Shown here: positions 44,993 through 57,331 of the stretch, piece by piece
Numbering within the stretch: position 1 is the first letter of the stretch
Layout of the letters: each line of letters opens with the position of its first letter
Assembly (NCBI GenBank): GCA_948146395.1
Contig: OX411556.1
Span: forward strand, 5,059,083 to 5,123,082
Length of the DNA stretch: 64,000 nt
DNA from: Fragum whitleyi
Taxonomy: Eukaryota; Mollusca; Bivalvia; Cardiida; Cardiidae
Reading direction: 5' to 3'
Program-made: the position numbers and the translations under genes
Notes under the pieces: model-generated
Databases searched by the model: none
Seen by the model: the letters and a program-made list of their open reading frames with translations, nothing else
What the model was told of the DNA's origin: nothing

Positions 44993-46878
44993 ACAAGAGG
45001 GCCATGGTGGCCCTCAATCGCTCACCTGAATTAACAATCTTAAAATGTTTTTCTAAGATTTGACCCCGTGACCTAGTTTTTGACCCCACTTGACCCAATT
45101 TCAAACTTGTCCGAGATTTCATCAAGATAATCATTCTGACCAATTTTCTGGTTGATTGGGCAAACAATATGGCCTCTAGAGTGTCCACAAGGTTTTTCTA
45201 AGATTTGACCCTGTGACCTAGTTTTTGAACCCACTTGACCCAATTTTAAACTTGTCTGAGATTTCATCAAGATAATCATTCTGACCAATTTTCAGGTTGA
45301 TTGGGCTAAAATTATGGCCTCTAGTGTCCACAAGGTTTTTCTAAGATTTGACCCTGTGACCTAGTTTTTGACCCCACTTTACCCAATTTCGAACTTGTCT
45401 GAGATATCACCAAGATAATCATTCTGACCAATTTTCAGCTTGATTGTGCTAAAAATATGGCCTCTAGAGTGTCCACAAGGTTTTTCTAAGAATTGACCCC
45501 GTGACCTAGTTTTTGACCCCACTTGACCCAATTTTGAACTTGTCCGAGATTTTATCAAGATAATCATTCTGACCAATTTTCAGGTTGATTGGGCTTAAAA
45601 TATGGCCTCTAGAGTGTCCACAAGGTTTTTTCTAGATTTGACCCCGTGACCTAGTTTTTGAACCCACTTGACCCAATTTCAAACTTGTCCGAGATTTCAT
45701 CAAGATAATCATTCTGACCAATTTTCAGGTTGATTGGGCTAAAAATATGGCCTCTAGAGTGTCCACAAGGTTTTTCTAAGATTTGACCCCGTGACCTAGT
45801 TTTTTACCCAACTTGACCCAATTTCAAACTTGTCTGAGATATCATGAAGATAATCATTCTGACCAATTTTCAGGTTGATTGGGCTAAAAATATGGCCTCT
45901 AGAGTGTCCACAAGGTTTTTTCTAGATTTGACCCCGTGACCTAGTTTTTGACCCCACTTGACCAAATTATGAACTTGTCCAAGATTTCATCAAGATAATC
46001 ATTCTGACCAATTTTCAGGTTGATTGGGCTTAAAATATGGCCTCTAGAGTGTCCACAAGGTTTTTTCTAGATTTGACCACGTGACCTAGATTTTGACCCA
46101 AGTTGACCCAATTTGGAACTTGTCTTAGATTTCATCAAGATAATCATTCTGACCAATTTTCAGGTTGATTGGGCTAAAAATATGGCCTCTAGAGTGTCCA
46201 CAAGGTTTTTCATAGATTTGACCCCATGACCTAGTTTTTGACCCCATTTGACCCAATTTCGAACTTGTCCGAGATTTTATCAAGATAAACATTCTGACCA
46301 ATTTTCAGGTTGATTGGGCTAAAAATATGGCCCCTAGAGTGTCCACAAGGTTTTTCTAAGATTTGACCCCGTGACCTAGTTTTTGACCCCACTTGACCCA
46401 ATTTCAAACTTGTCCGAGATTTCATCAAGATAATCATTCTGACCAATTTTCTGGTTGATTGGGCTAAAAATATGGTTTCTAGAGTGTCCACAAGGTTTTT
46501 CTAAGATTTGACCCCGTGACCTAGTTTTTTTCTCCACTTGACCCAATTTCGAACTTGTTCGAGATTTCATCAAGATAATCATTCTGACCAATTTTTAGGT
46601 TGATTGGGCTAAAAATATGGCCTCTAGAGTGTCCACAAGATTTTTCTAAGATTTGACCCTGTGACCTAGTTTTTGACCCCACTTGACCCAATTTCGAACA
46701 TGTCCGAGATTTCATCAAGATAATCATTCTGACCAATTTTCAGCTTGATTGGGCTTAAAATATGGCCTCTAGAGTGTCCACAAGGTAAATGTTGACGACG
46801 GACGACGCACGACGGACGACGGACATCAAGTAACCCCAAAAGCTCACCTTGAGCACTTTGTGCTCAGGTGAGCTAAAA
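44993..46878. mobile_element. Hairpin-terminated tandem-repeat element in the GPCR intron, 12-13 units of ~145 bp
   Basis: The left end is a palindrome (GAGGGCCATGGTGGCCCTC, 44997-45015) followed by GCTCACCTGA (45020-45029). The core is ~145-bp units; GTCCACAAG recurs near 45182, 45327, 45471, 45615, 45760, 45906, 46050, 46196, 46340, 46485, 46630 and 46775. After that come GACGACGGACGACGCACGAC and the terminal hairpin AGCTCACC..GAGCAC / GTGCTC.GGTGAGCT (46841-46874). TCAGGTGAGC at the right is the exact inverse of GCTCACCTGA at the left. The unit is not a multiple of 3, so the open frames cycle and are not genes. Confidence 0.93.
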
Positions 46879-47160
46879 ATGTAAGAATACACAAGATATT
46901 AGATAAAAATGTACCTTTTGAGAACTGTTCTAGAAAAGGATAAATAAAAATTGTTTAAAACAGTCTGTAATTGTGGAGTTGGTCCAATGAGTGTCTTAGG
47001 AAAAGCATCATAGAGTTTTGAGAGTCCGTGTTACTTATAAAACGGTCTCAGATTCACAATTCCTATATCCCTTAAATCCCTGATCCAAATACTGCACTTA
47101 GATTAAATATGTTCGTAAATAGAAGTTTTGAGCTGGTGCTTGATAAATGGTCGCAAGCCT
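46879..47160 (-). other. Unique intronic DNA
   Basis: GPCR intron between two mobile elements; nothing recognised. Confidence 0.5.
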
Positions 47161-47163
47161 TTA

Positions 47164-47595
47164 CAGTTAACAACATTAAAAATGACAAGGTGAATGATTT
47201 TGGAATGATTAAGGAATGCAATTGAACGAGTTTGTGGAGCGAGTTTTGAGTGAATTCAATGGAAGGTAATCGTATATCGCAAATTTTGTTCAACAAAATT
47301 AGCGATAATGATTACCTCCCTTTAATAAAAATGCAATAAAAGTAATAAATTATATAAATAGCTTCCTATTTCTTCAAGAACCTATGAGACAATTTGAATT
47401 ATGTCAGGGAAATTTCGATTTTTCTCTATCAAAATTTATTTTGAATGGCTATGTTGGTTCTATATTTTTTCAACGGGATTGATCGTTTTTGAATAGTTTG
47501 AGTAAGTGATTGGAATGAATGAATGGAGCGCTGAGTGAGCGATTTAGAATGGTTTTGATTGAGATGAATGTCAATTTCATGATGTTACTATTTGT
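47164..47595 (-). mobile_element. Family A MITE in the GPCR intron
   Basis: It starts TTA-CAGTTAACAACATTAAAAA and ends ATTTCATGATGTTACTATTTG-TA. The central palindrome ATATCGCAAATTTTGTTCAA / CAAAATTAGCGATAATGATT is intact, and GAATGGAGCGCTGAGTGAGC is present. It lies ~115 bp from the donor of the main GPCR exon. Confidence 0.9.
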
Positions 47596-47711
47596 ATGTA
47601 TATCCAACCGCGGAAATTCACATTATTGTCTGGGTTACAAAAAAGTTTTACAATTGTATGTTCTATTTGCGAAAAAATCTCTGATGGATAGAATAATTCA
47701 AAACAACTTAC

Positions 47712-48639
47712 TAAGGGATTTGCCCAACTTGGTATCTTTGACTTGTCTGGGAGCATGGACACATACGTTGAATATGCTGCATACGGAAGCCAACAGAGAA
47801 CAAAACACGCCAAGACAATGAACAGCGTCTTCGTCACCTGTATCTGCTGGCCAAGTATCTGGTCCGCCTGAAGGGTGGTGTTCTTCTGCAGGCGTATAGC
47901 GTGCTGGCGAAACTCACAGTACATCCGGGCATACGCAAATGTCATTATAGCCAATGGGATGAAAAAGTTTGTGACTGTGATGATCACGTGGTGTAGGTAT
48001 TGTTGACTATTGTGCGGATATTCTGGCCCGCACTGCAACGCCCCTCTTTTATACACCAGTCTATTTAGACTGAAAGTTAATACGCCACAAATTATTGCCC
48101 AAAGCCACGCACACGAGATCATGACTAATATCTTCCAATTGTTTAATATCCTACTGAATGGTCTGGTAATTGATACATATTTATGAATACTTATATACAT
48201 TAAAGTATGGATCGACGTTATTAAACATATAGCGTTCATGAAACCATTTATATTGCACACTGTTTGGCCGAATATCCACTGATCCCGTATCAGCGTTGTG
48301 AGGGAGAACGGTGCCAATAAAATGCCGACTAAAAAGTCAGCAACAGCTAAGTTGACAAGAAACATATTAGTTCGTGTTCGCATTCCTTTATGACGTATAA
48401 CTACTATAATCACCATTAAGTTTCCAAAAATAGCACAAAGCATAGATATAGTCAGCCATGTTCCAAGTATGAGTTTTTCAGCTAAAGACCACGTCAATGC
48501 CGTAGTGTTAGATTTTGACGTCAGTATGTCGGTGTCGTTTGACGCCATGTCAGACAGCGTGATGTTATTCTGGCCCGACATGAGTTTGTCGACCGTCATT
48601 TACCAGAACACGACATTAAGGTATTCAAACATCGTCCAT
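47712..48639 (-). CDS. Class A (rhodopsin-family) GPCR, exon with TM1-TM6
   Basis: The coding part is 48599-47712 (296 codons, ATG at 48599, in-frame TAA immediately before it). The exon itself starts at 48639 after a strong acceptor (TATATTTTTTCAG), so 40 nt are 5' UTR. It ends at a consensus GTAAGT donor. The product is a seven-helix receptor, completed by the exon at 44808. The N terminus carries sequons N12, N21 and N31. GN60 marks TM1, LAVAD88 TM2, C115-C190 the TM3/ECL2 disulfide, and CWLP (269-272) TM6. The DRY motif is replaced by HKY (139-141). Position 3.32 is Asn, not the Asp of amine receptors, so the ligand is unresolved: an orphan-like peptide or small-molecule receptor. At least one further 5' exon lies to the right. 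Confidence 0.9.
48596..48639 (-). promoter_or_regulatory. Two upstream ORFs before the GPCR start
   Basis: The first is ATGGACGATGTTTGA, beginning on the first base of the exon (48639-48625, four codons). The second is ATG TCG TGT TCT GGT AAA TGA (48616-48596), whose stop overlaps the receptor start as ATGA. Both would reduce main-frame initiation or require reinitiation. This is inferred from sequence only. Confidence 0.6.
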
Positions 48640-48759
48640 CTGAAAAAATATAAAGAGGGGATATTATTACAATCCTTCAGGAGAATTTAATCAAATGAAA
48701 AACCTATTCTTCACTTTTACTATCACATTTGAATTAGAAATTTTCTCCGATCAACTCCG

Positions 48760-49066
48760 CAAAAGCAATGTTTTGTCCAACTTATGCGAGTTGATAAAAA
48801 GGATTTTCATTTTTGGATTCTGTACATTTATCATCTCCCTTTTAAAAAATAAGAATACAAGTTCTATGAATAGCTTCCCTTTTCTCCAAAAAAACCAATG
48901 AGACGCTTTCATTATGTCCGAGAAATCACGATTTTTCCCTCGCTAAATTTATTTTGAATGTAGTTGTTGATCTTATCTTTTTCAATCATTTAGGAGCTTT
49001 TTTTGAATGGCTTGAGTGAGTGTTAGAAATGAATGAATGGAGCGTTGAGTTAATGATTTAGAACCT
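48760..49066 (-). mobile_element. Family A MITE, right part
   Basis: AATAGCTTCCCTTTTCTCC, GAGACGCTTTCATTATG, TTTTGAATGTAGTTGTTGAT and GAATGAATGGAGCGTTGAGT are in family order. The left terminus is diverged and the right terminal repeat is absent. It is upstream of the GPCR exon. Confidence 0.7.
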
Positions 49067-49242
49067 TCATTTATTGGCACGTGTGCATGGAGAAGCGTCT
49101 GATTGGTTTAAGAAGAAAAAATTGTGTATTTATAGAAAAAAATCTGGGATGTATTTGAATATCGCTAAGTTCATTCATTTGGTACAACTTAGTGTCTTGA
49201 AAAGACTCATGTTCCATGTACGTTGTGCACAAAGTCATCGAT

Positions 49243-49637
49243 ATAGTTAGTAACATCGAGAAATTCGCATTCTTATCAATCAAAACAATTCTAAATCACT
49301 CATTCAGTGCTCAAATCATTCATTCCAAACACTCACCCAAAACTCTAAAAAACCCTCCAAATCACAAAAAAAGATAAGATTAACTACTACATTTAAAAAA
49401 AATAAAGCGTGGAAAAACGCGATTTAATACACTAAATTGACATCGTAAGCGTCTGATTGTGTTTTGAAAAATTGGAAGCTAATTATAGAACTTGTATGTA
49501 TATTTTATAAAAGGGAGGTAATAAATATCGCTAATTTTGTTCATCCTGAATAAAATTGGCGATATTGGATTTTATTTCACTCAAAACTCATTCATCATAC
49601 TCATTCAATTTCATTGATTCAAAATTAGGGATGTCAA
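49243..49637 (+). mobile_element. Family A MITE, right end lost
   Basis: It starts ATAGTTAGTAACATCGAGAA. The centre GGGAGGTAATAAATATCGCT..TTTTGTTCATCC..AATTGGCGATATTGGA is intact. It breaks off after CATTCAATTTCATTGATTCA. Confidence 0.87.
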
Positions 49638-52600
49638 TTTACTGCATCGGCGATATCCTTGTAAGAGTAATTCAATCGAAAAGAATGTTTTTTTCTTGGC
49701 AACAAAGTAGTGTTATTAAAGCTTTTCTATTGAATTGATTAAGTTTTAAATCTCAAGTTGTTCTCATGCCGACCACAAAGACTAAATTTTATAGTTATAA
49801 AACACAAATTACAAAATATTGAATGATTCTCAAAAATCTCATTTCACGTCAGGCATCTCAAGGCTTTCTTTGAGATCGGACACTGACTGCTTTACGGTCT
49901 ACGATTATAAATATATCTTTTTGAAATGTTTAATATTACATTGTGTACGTGCATCTTTTGTACTATCTGGAAGCAAAAATCATATAATAGAATAAGGGTT
50001 GATATCATTTATTAGAGACCACGTGGGTTGATACAACGAACTGTAAATTAATTACTATCCTGATTGAATTAAGTCAAACATCGTTTCCTCAACAACCGCT
50101 GAGCTTAATGAAAAACTAAGGCCAACTTGGGACCGGGGGCTTTATCGTTAATCTATCATATTTTAGAATCTAGTACAATAATAACTTCACAAGGAGCATT
50201 ACGGGTTCATGAAATATATCTCAAAACACGGCTCTGGAGACATGAGAGCCAATGAAATAAAGCCGTGGTTTTGAAGCTTGAAATATGCCAGAAATTTATC
50301 TACATCGAGGGCACAGATTGGTGTCCAAATTGTTGCCTACCACGAGAAAACACTTTTTGCATATATAGCTGACTATTTTTGAAGAGTTAATGCAAAGATT
50401 GGTATTTTCAATTAAAATTTTGGTATATCTTAAAAAATATATAGAAATATTGCAACTGTTTCAAATATAAATGTTTTGGGCTGAAAAAGTCACATCTGTT
50501 GGACCAGTTGAAAGGACTGTTAACAAGCAATAAGCATGTCAAATTTGAAGACTATTTTACTTACCATTTGAATGTTATGACCAATGTTTATGTTCTTATA
50601 TTAAAATGAAAAGATTCTTGAAATAAGATCTTGATCTTTTACAGATAAATTTGGTATGGTATCTACGAAAAGGCTTATAACTAGCAATACACGTGTGAAA
50701 TACAGCTATGATGACTAAAAAGCTTAATTAACAAATTTAAAATCAACAAAGGAGAGATTGCTAAAGGCTTTCTTAAATATCTGTTCTTCCTTTTTAGTAC
50801 AATTTCTTCAAATGAAAATCGATATAATTCGGAACGTTGACCTTAAAATTGATAGCAACAGAATATTATCGTTGCAAGAAATAAGCAAGTGCACCACGTA
50901 TCAGTTAACATTTATGCAAAATGTTACAGATTTAACATAGATAGATAGATAAAGATGACAAATGGAAAAACAGTTAGGACAAAAAATGCATACCCCCCCC
51001 CCCCCCCCGCCCCGATCCGTCGACGTGGGGCAAAAAATAATAAAAGTACAAAAATTAATGTAAACGGGAAAAAAATAAGAACGAATCGACAGAAAGAGCA
51101 TATTCAAACGGGCATCATATACTCACGCATAACAAAAGATAAATAATGTAACTAACTGAATAAACACTGTAAACTTCCTATTATAGACGAGTTCAAGAAG
51201 ATACGCACTTCATAAATCCATACCTAACACGAAGCATTAAGAGCTAAAAGCTTTAGACAGAAAAGCTATTGGTCCTGCTTTCGAAAGCACACGCATGGCC
51301 TCTATCATTTTATTGATTTGATCAGATGATATGTATCACAAAGCATTTGCTAAATGTCCTGATTAAGTACGGACCCAGTCCTAATATAGTATATTGATAA
51401 TCTATGAACCACATCTAATCCATGGGGATCAATTATCGCAATTCATAATAATTATTCCATGAAACATTTAATTTGTTGGTGTGTTCTTACAGACTTCAAA
51501 ATCTGCTACTAAGCATAGCTGAAAATGACCCTACGCGGCTCGTGGTTGAACCCTCGCGGAACAGAAATATCAAATTTATTATAGGTTTACGAAACAAATG
51601 GCGTCCCGGCGTTCCACAGAACTGGACGTCTTGTAGCCGTAGTCTTTTGCACCGACGAAGTCATCATGTTGCCATTAACGAAATGACGTGTTTCACAAAA
51701 AAGCATTTGTCCTACAACTTGTTCGTGGTGTCGTTATTTCTGCACTAAAATTGGAATTTAATAAGCCTTTTCTGTCCGCGTTCTCGGTTTATCTTTCATT
51801 TCGTGAGCCCAAAGACTACATATATACTTTTATAGAGCAGCAATTTCAGGTGAGACATCAAATATCATTTCTATATTGAAAATCATTTGAGAAAAGGATT
51901 TCTCAAACCTAACTCTTGTTTTCGAAACAAAACTTGTGGTTCCGCCCTTAATATAGCTTTTGTTAAAAAACACGAAAGATAAACCGATCTAACATTGAAA
52001 TAAACAACTGACCTCTTTGAAATTTCGATTATAGAATGGTGTCGCAATCATAAACGGGTACAATGTACATATACGTATACACATTCGATGAAAGCGTCGG
52101 AAACAATGAATATCGTACTCTTCATTAGGTTAAAAAGAATCTTTGATTATTGTCGAATAGAATTTCTGTTTGGATAGATTTGGCTACGGTTCAGATGTTA
52201 GGTCTAGGCTAATTTCCGTTTTGATAATCTCGACTTATTTATATATCGACATCAATGTTCAACAATATATCAAGTGTCGTCATAATCGATTTCTGTGCCT
52301 CAATCATCATATTACATGTATATGGTTAGATTGGGCAAAACAAGTACAGTCAATATTGCTCCTGCGACCACCTCTATTAAACGGCCAATTTTATCAAGCC
52401 ACTAGCATTAAACCCCTTCGACGTTAGCCTAACCCCTGAAAAATGGACATTGTTAAACGTAAAATTGTTTATAATTTAATCTTATGGTGTCGGAACGAAT
52501 TAGAATCGTCTCATTGAGTCGATTCTATTGGATTCGGACATCACAGGATTCGGTAAGAATAATGCGACAATCAATATATGCTATCAAAATGACAAGTCTT

Positions 52601-52750
52601 ATTTCTCCTCAAATATTGTTTGAGACGACCATTCCTAAAGTAGTCTCTTTTTGATGGTCCTCTAAATGGTCACTTAACACAAGTTTTACTATACACGTAT
52701 GGTTAATATATACATGTACATGTGTATTCATATTAATCACTTGAAGCTGT
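49638..52750. other. AT-rich DNA, no supported gene
   Basis: It may hold upstream exons of the GPCR gene, but none is identifiable. At about 51492 an acceptor-like TTCTTACAG is followed by an 84-codon frame, and at 51849 there is a donor-like CAG|GTGAGA in a different frame; these do not join. There is a C15 run at 50994-51008 and a GATA repeat at 50940. Confidence 0.4.
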
Positions 52751-52755
52751 TTTCA

Positions 52756-52870
52756 GTTAGTTTGGTCGTTAATACGATGAATATGTTGATTCCGAGGTCG
52801 TGCATTCGGTCCCTTGGTCATCGACTTTTTCAACATCTGACAAAAGCCACTACGACGAACGTCGTTTATC
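52756..52870 (+). mobile_element. Decayed tRNA-derived SINE head
   Basis: TAGTTTGGTCGTTAATACGA (A-box region) and GAGGTCGTGCATTCGGTCCC (B-box region) have the order and spacing of a tRNA-derived pol III promoter, but several consensus bases are changed. Confidence 0.5.
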
Positions 52871-52917
52871 CCCGACCAGAGGGCCAGAGATAGAAAGTAT
52901 TGTCTTTACATAATTAA

Positions 52918-53272
52918 GATATTGAAGAAGGAAGATTAAAGAATATTGCAAAACCTAATCGGATCTGCAAATTTTGTAACTCAAATAACATAGAAAACGA
53001 ATACCATTTTCTACTGATTTGCCCGAAATATGATGAAATAAGAAAAAAATATCTTAATCGCTATTACTACATTTTGCCAACTCTACAGAACCTATCGAAA
53101 TATTTATATTTTACTTTTCTCCAAAGAAAATGATACTTATTTTGTTCACGTAATTGATATGTTCTTCTGTTAACCATATAAATTCCTCTATTTTGTTTCA
53201 TTTAATTTGTTTTGCTGTAAACATTGTAATGTTTAATGCAATAAACTATTTGTATTGTATTGTATTGTATTG
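52918..53272 (+). pseudogene. 5'-truncated LINE relic, C-terminal end only
   Basis: An open frame of ~70 codons (52918-53133) encodes a retrotransposon C terminus with RICKFCNSNNIENEYHFLLICP, the C..C...H....C motif. It is the same layout as RLCQSEVEDEIHFLLKCP in the larger element at 58307. A 3' UTR follows, then AATAAA (about 53240) and a TATTG-repeat tail ending at 53272. Endonuclease and reverse transcriptase are absent, as expected for abortive target-primed reverse transcription. Confidence 0.85.
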
Positions 53273-53734
53273 TTTAAAATTATAAAGTGACTTGAATAGC
53301 TGGAACTATCTTAAAGGCAAGTATTATATTAGTGACATACTCAAATTCGTTTGATCACAGCGTTTTCTTCTTTTTTCGACTAATCAGAATTTCAGAAAGT
53401 TACTGACGTCAGCCTGTTTTACAGAGAGTAAAATCCACAAACAGGAGTTAATAAAAGCCGTGTCTATAAGATAGTATCCAGTAGGAAAAACATGTTTCTG
53501 AGTACCGGCTGTTATGTTTAATAACAAAAGTTACTTGTCTTGTCTGGATTGTATTTACCTAACATAATATAGGTGTAAAGTTGTGGTACAACAAGGGTAT
53601 TCCAAGACTGTTTCTATTATTTAAACCTATTCATCTAACATCGATTGGGACACAAGTTCTTGAAGCTTAGATTTATCCTTCTCGATTGTGTTTTCTAGAA
53701 AATGCACATGTAATTGTGCCGAATGTGTGGGCCA

Positions 53735-53827
53735 ATGAAGGAATCAAGATCGAAAGCCGCTCTCTGGAATCGAACTCGTGACCTTTTGGTCAAGTTGCCA
53801 ACGCTCTACCTCTAGACCACGGACACC
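53735..53827 (-). mobile_element. tRNA-derived SINE head
   Basis: On the minus strand TGGTCTAGAGGTAGAGCG (A-box region, ends near 53819) and GAGTTCGATTCC (B box, 53766-53777). The cloverleaf does not close properly, so it is not a tRNA gene. The body continues toward lower coordinates. Confidence 0.7.
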
Positions 53828-54474
53828 ACAGATTTTTCCTATGTTTTTATGGGATGAGGTTTTAGAGCACTTTTCAAGATGTATTTACGAATAAGTAGAC
53901 AGAAGATCAATAGTTTCAATGTAGTATTTTAAAAACAATGAACAACAAACGCTTTTTCACGTAAAAGAGTTGCCAAATACAACGGAATAGTTATTAATCA
54001 ATAATATATCAATGGAATATTTCAAATGATGTAATTCACTTAAATAAAAAAAATCAGCTTTATACGGAATATTCGATTTTGGACAGAGAAATCCTTGACT
54101 TTGGAGACTAAAATGGCGCAATTGTTTATTGAATTATACGTAGAGCATTTTCAAAAGAAATTATAATTATGTAGAAAAAAAAGATCTTCCGTTAAAACAA
54201 CTGTTTAAGGCAGAATAATTTAAATCTTGTCGCGTATACGATGTATCAAGATTTGTGCATTCGCATTGGCTGAAAAAAAACAGTCAATGAAAACAATTTT
54301 GATTACGCAGCTTTTTTGTGGGCTTGCATGCAAATGAGTCCGAAAATTTATCTGGAATTGGAGAAATCTTTATTTTTCGCTTCAACATGGTAAAATTTAA
54401 GATACATAGCCATTTTCTTTTAAGAAATATGTAGTTATGAAACTAAATACCTTATCACTCTTGTGTGTGAATAC

Positions 54475-54870
54475 GCTTTGGTAATAACTGTATATTATCA
54501 TTTGCCAAACCATCGCCTAACCATTGGAATTATCAAAAAACGTATACATCGCTTTCGATCATTTCACCCTATCTGACGTCGTCTAAGCGGAACCCAATAA
54601 TTGAGTGTCTATGGTTGTTACATGGCAATCACGTGCAAAATGACGCGCTATACAAAAATTTATCCTTCACTTTTGTCTCCTCTTTGCATTAAAGAAATAA
54701 AATAGTCGTTTGTTTTTCGAGTAATATCGATTGATATTTTATTTCGTGAACAACAAAAACGATATTTTCACTTGTGGCTCTACCACTCGTGAAAATATCG
54801 CTTTATTGTTCACTCAATGATAAATAAATCGATCTTACACTGAAACAAACAATTTTCCTTTATATATTTA
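54475..54870 (+). mobile_element. Family C foldback element, copy 3
   Basis: CCCTATCTGACGTCGTCTAA, then GAGTAATATCGATTGATATT, and the foldback AACAAAAACGATATTTTCAC / GTGAAAATATCGCTTTATTG with loop CTCTA, ending CACTGAAACAAACAATTTTC. The paired changes in both arms (GATATTTTC / GAAAATATC) keep the hairpin pairing relative to copy 1. Confidence 0.82.
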
Positions 54871-56074
54871 TGGTAGCTTAACAGTTTCTCTGTAACTGAA
54901 ATACGTCAACAAATCAACCGTGGACAAGCAAAACGTATTTACTTGTACTTACAACATTTTTGTATGTCCGCCAACCAGTTTTGGAAATACAAAATATATG
55001 AAGATTAATTAAAAAATAAAACGTCAAATGTAGGTGGTATTATATGGGTCATTCACCTGACCCGAATAGATGGTTAAATTCAACACGTGTAGAATCACAA
55101 AGTTATTACTCTTTAATTAGACTCGTGTGGCTACTTATTAATTGGAAAACATCTCGTTAACCCATATCAAGGTTTTTTGTTACCCTAACCTAGTTTTTTG
55201 GGCATAATTTCTCATAATATTCTTTGTTATAATATCTTATATAAATAATTTGTTTCATTATAAAAACTATGATGAATCAGAGAAAGTCCCTCACAGAAAA
55301 AGACGAGCTGTAGTAAATGAATTGGATCTCCTATTAATCAGCACACGAACATAGCCTAGACCTATACTCAATAAGCATACGTAATATTAATGTTGTATCG
55401 ATATTCGAAAACTGAACAAGTATTTCTTTTGTTCTTGTGAATAAATATTAAAGAAAAAGTTAAAACCTCGAAATTGCCAAAGATATGCTGATGCTATCAT
55501 AAGCTTTTGTAACACTTTTTATGTAAAAAATTGTCTCAATTTAACAAGGTATCTTTATTTTCATCTTATATTTATGAGATTTACCTTTTCGCATGTTTTT
55601 AGAAACACGGCATTGTAGTGTTACAGTAATAAATTGTGTTTCCACTCTATTTTTCTGTTTTGACTTGTAATTTATGTTGTGTTATGGACTGATGGCCTAA
55701 ATACGAAATAACATGTCTGCCTGTCTGTGAAAAACTTACCCAAAACCCCACAGCGTTAAGGCCGTAGCGCCTTAATACTAAAATATAATATCTTACCAAA
55801 GCAGGTCTTTTCTATTGACGACCATACTGACGTAACTTTATACATCTTAAATAAGCTGTAGCTACGATATTTCAGTAGTCATTGTCAGTATGATTTGCTC
55901 TGGAAACATTTTAGCGCGATAAAATCTTAAATCTGGAATTGTAGAAAATTGATCGCTTTTATAAGCGTATCGATTTAATCAAAGATAGCATGGATCGGTA
56001 TACTTGCAATAAAGAATCATAAAAACATCTCGAATGAAACGGATTTTGGACGATGTGTTGTATGGAATTCGCTA
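54871..56074. other. AT-rich DNA, no feature recognised
   Basis: No gene or repeat family was identified. Confidence 0.5.
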
Positions 56075-56495
56075 CAGTTGAGAACTGTTGTGAAGTTGAC
56101 ATGATGAATGATATTTGAATGATTTTGAAATAAAATTGAATCAGTGGGCGGAGCATGTTTTGATTGATATCAGAGGGAGGAAATCTAATATCGCTAATTT
56201 TGTTCAACATGAACAAAATTAGCGATATTTATTAACTCCGTTTAATAAAACATGCAAACAGTTTCTTTAAATAACTTTCTGTGTATTCAAAAACGCGTCA
56301 TACACTTAAAAGAATGAATCATGTCAGTGAAATTATGGATTTTTCTTTGTTGTATGTAGTTGTTGGTCTTTTTCGTTTCTCGTTATTTTGGGGCATTCTA
56401 AATGGTTTGATCGAGAGTTTTGAATGAAGCGCTGATTGAACGATTTAGAATGGTTTTAATCAGAATGAGGGTCAATTTCACGATGTTCTTAACTG
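56075..56495 (-). mobile_element. Family A MITE, complete
   Basis: It starts TA-CAGTTGAGAACTGTTGTGA and ends CACGATGTTCTTAACTG. The central palindrome ATATCGCTAATTTTGTTCAA / ATGAACAAAATTAGCGATAT is perfect over ~20 bp per arm. Confidence 0.92.
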
Positions 56496-57331
56496 CATTT
56501 AATGTACCTGTGTATCGTGTGTTTTTTTTTGTTGTTTTTTTTGCCATAAAAATCATTGAGCCTGTTAAACGAAATCACATAACAAATCAAGCAGTATCAA
56601 AATGAATAAATTGAAGCAAACCTTGGTTAAATTCTAGAGGTTCTATATATCTGTTATCCGTATGTTGAAAGTAATAATTCGAGATATCTCAATATGATCG
56701 TTCTTGGAACCTGAAAATAGAAATAACAGTCTTTATGAATACAGTTTATTAAGTTCGGCTGTTTTCGGAGAAAATCCAAGGTATTATGATCACCTTGGCA
56801 TCGGTGGTGTTGGTGTTGGCGTGACAAACTTTATCCTTTGTCATATCTATGTTATTATTGAAACTATTTGCATGAAACTTGGCATGTAAGTTCACCATCA
56901 CAAGAGGAATCCAGACTATCAAGGATGACGCATTTTGTAAAAGTTGTGCCCCTTTTTGACTAATTTGTTTTTATTATCCAGCGAGCGTTACATTCTTGTT
57001 TTAACATAAAATAAATTCAGAAAATAATCGGTTTCTTGAAAATACCCGACTGTCGTTCACGATATTTGTTTTTAGAGCTTGCGAGCGCCTGGAACTACTC
57101 TTTAAAGACGAAGCCGATTTAAAGTGTATACATGTTTGAATAGCAAGACGAAACAACAACAGCAACAACAAACTACCGTCGTATTGCCAACTTTACATAA
57201 GCTAAATATTCTATATTTAGGTCTTCAAACAAAGATATGCTCTATTTTGTATTCGTTTTTGCTTTCCGTTCTTCCTCTAAAGTTTGACTAAATTTGATAT
57301 CATGAAAGTCGAGTGGTCAACATACACGTAT

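Noticed and set aside
45073..46736. Several minus-strand frames of 65-126 codons
   Set aside because: They share the same peptide in rotating order because the 145-bp unit is not a multiple of 3; this is transposon core, not genes. Only the first ~53 codons of the frame ending at 44808 are the GPCR exon.
51474..51849. Exon with acceptor at ~51491 and donor at 51849
   Set aside because: The frame open from the acceptor stops at 51748, and the frame open to the donor begins after a stop near 51676; no single frame spans the exon.
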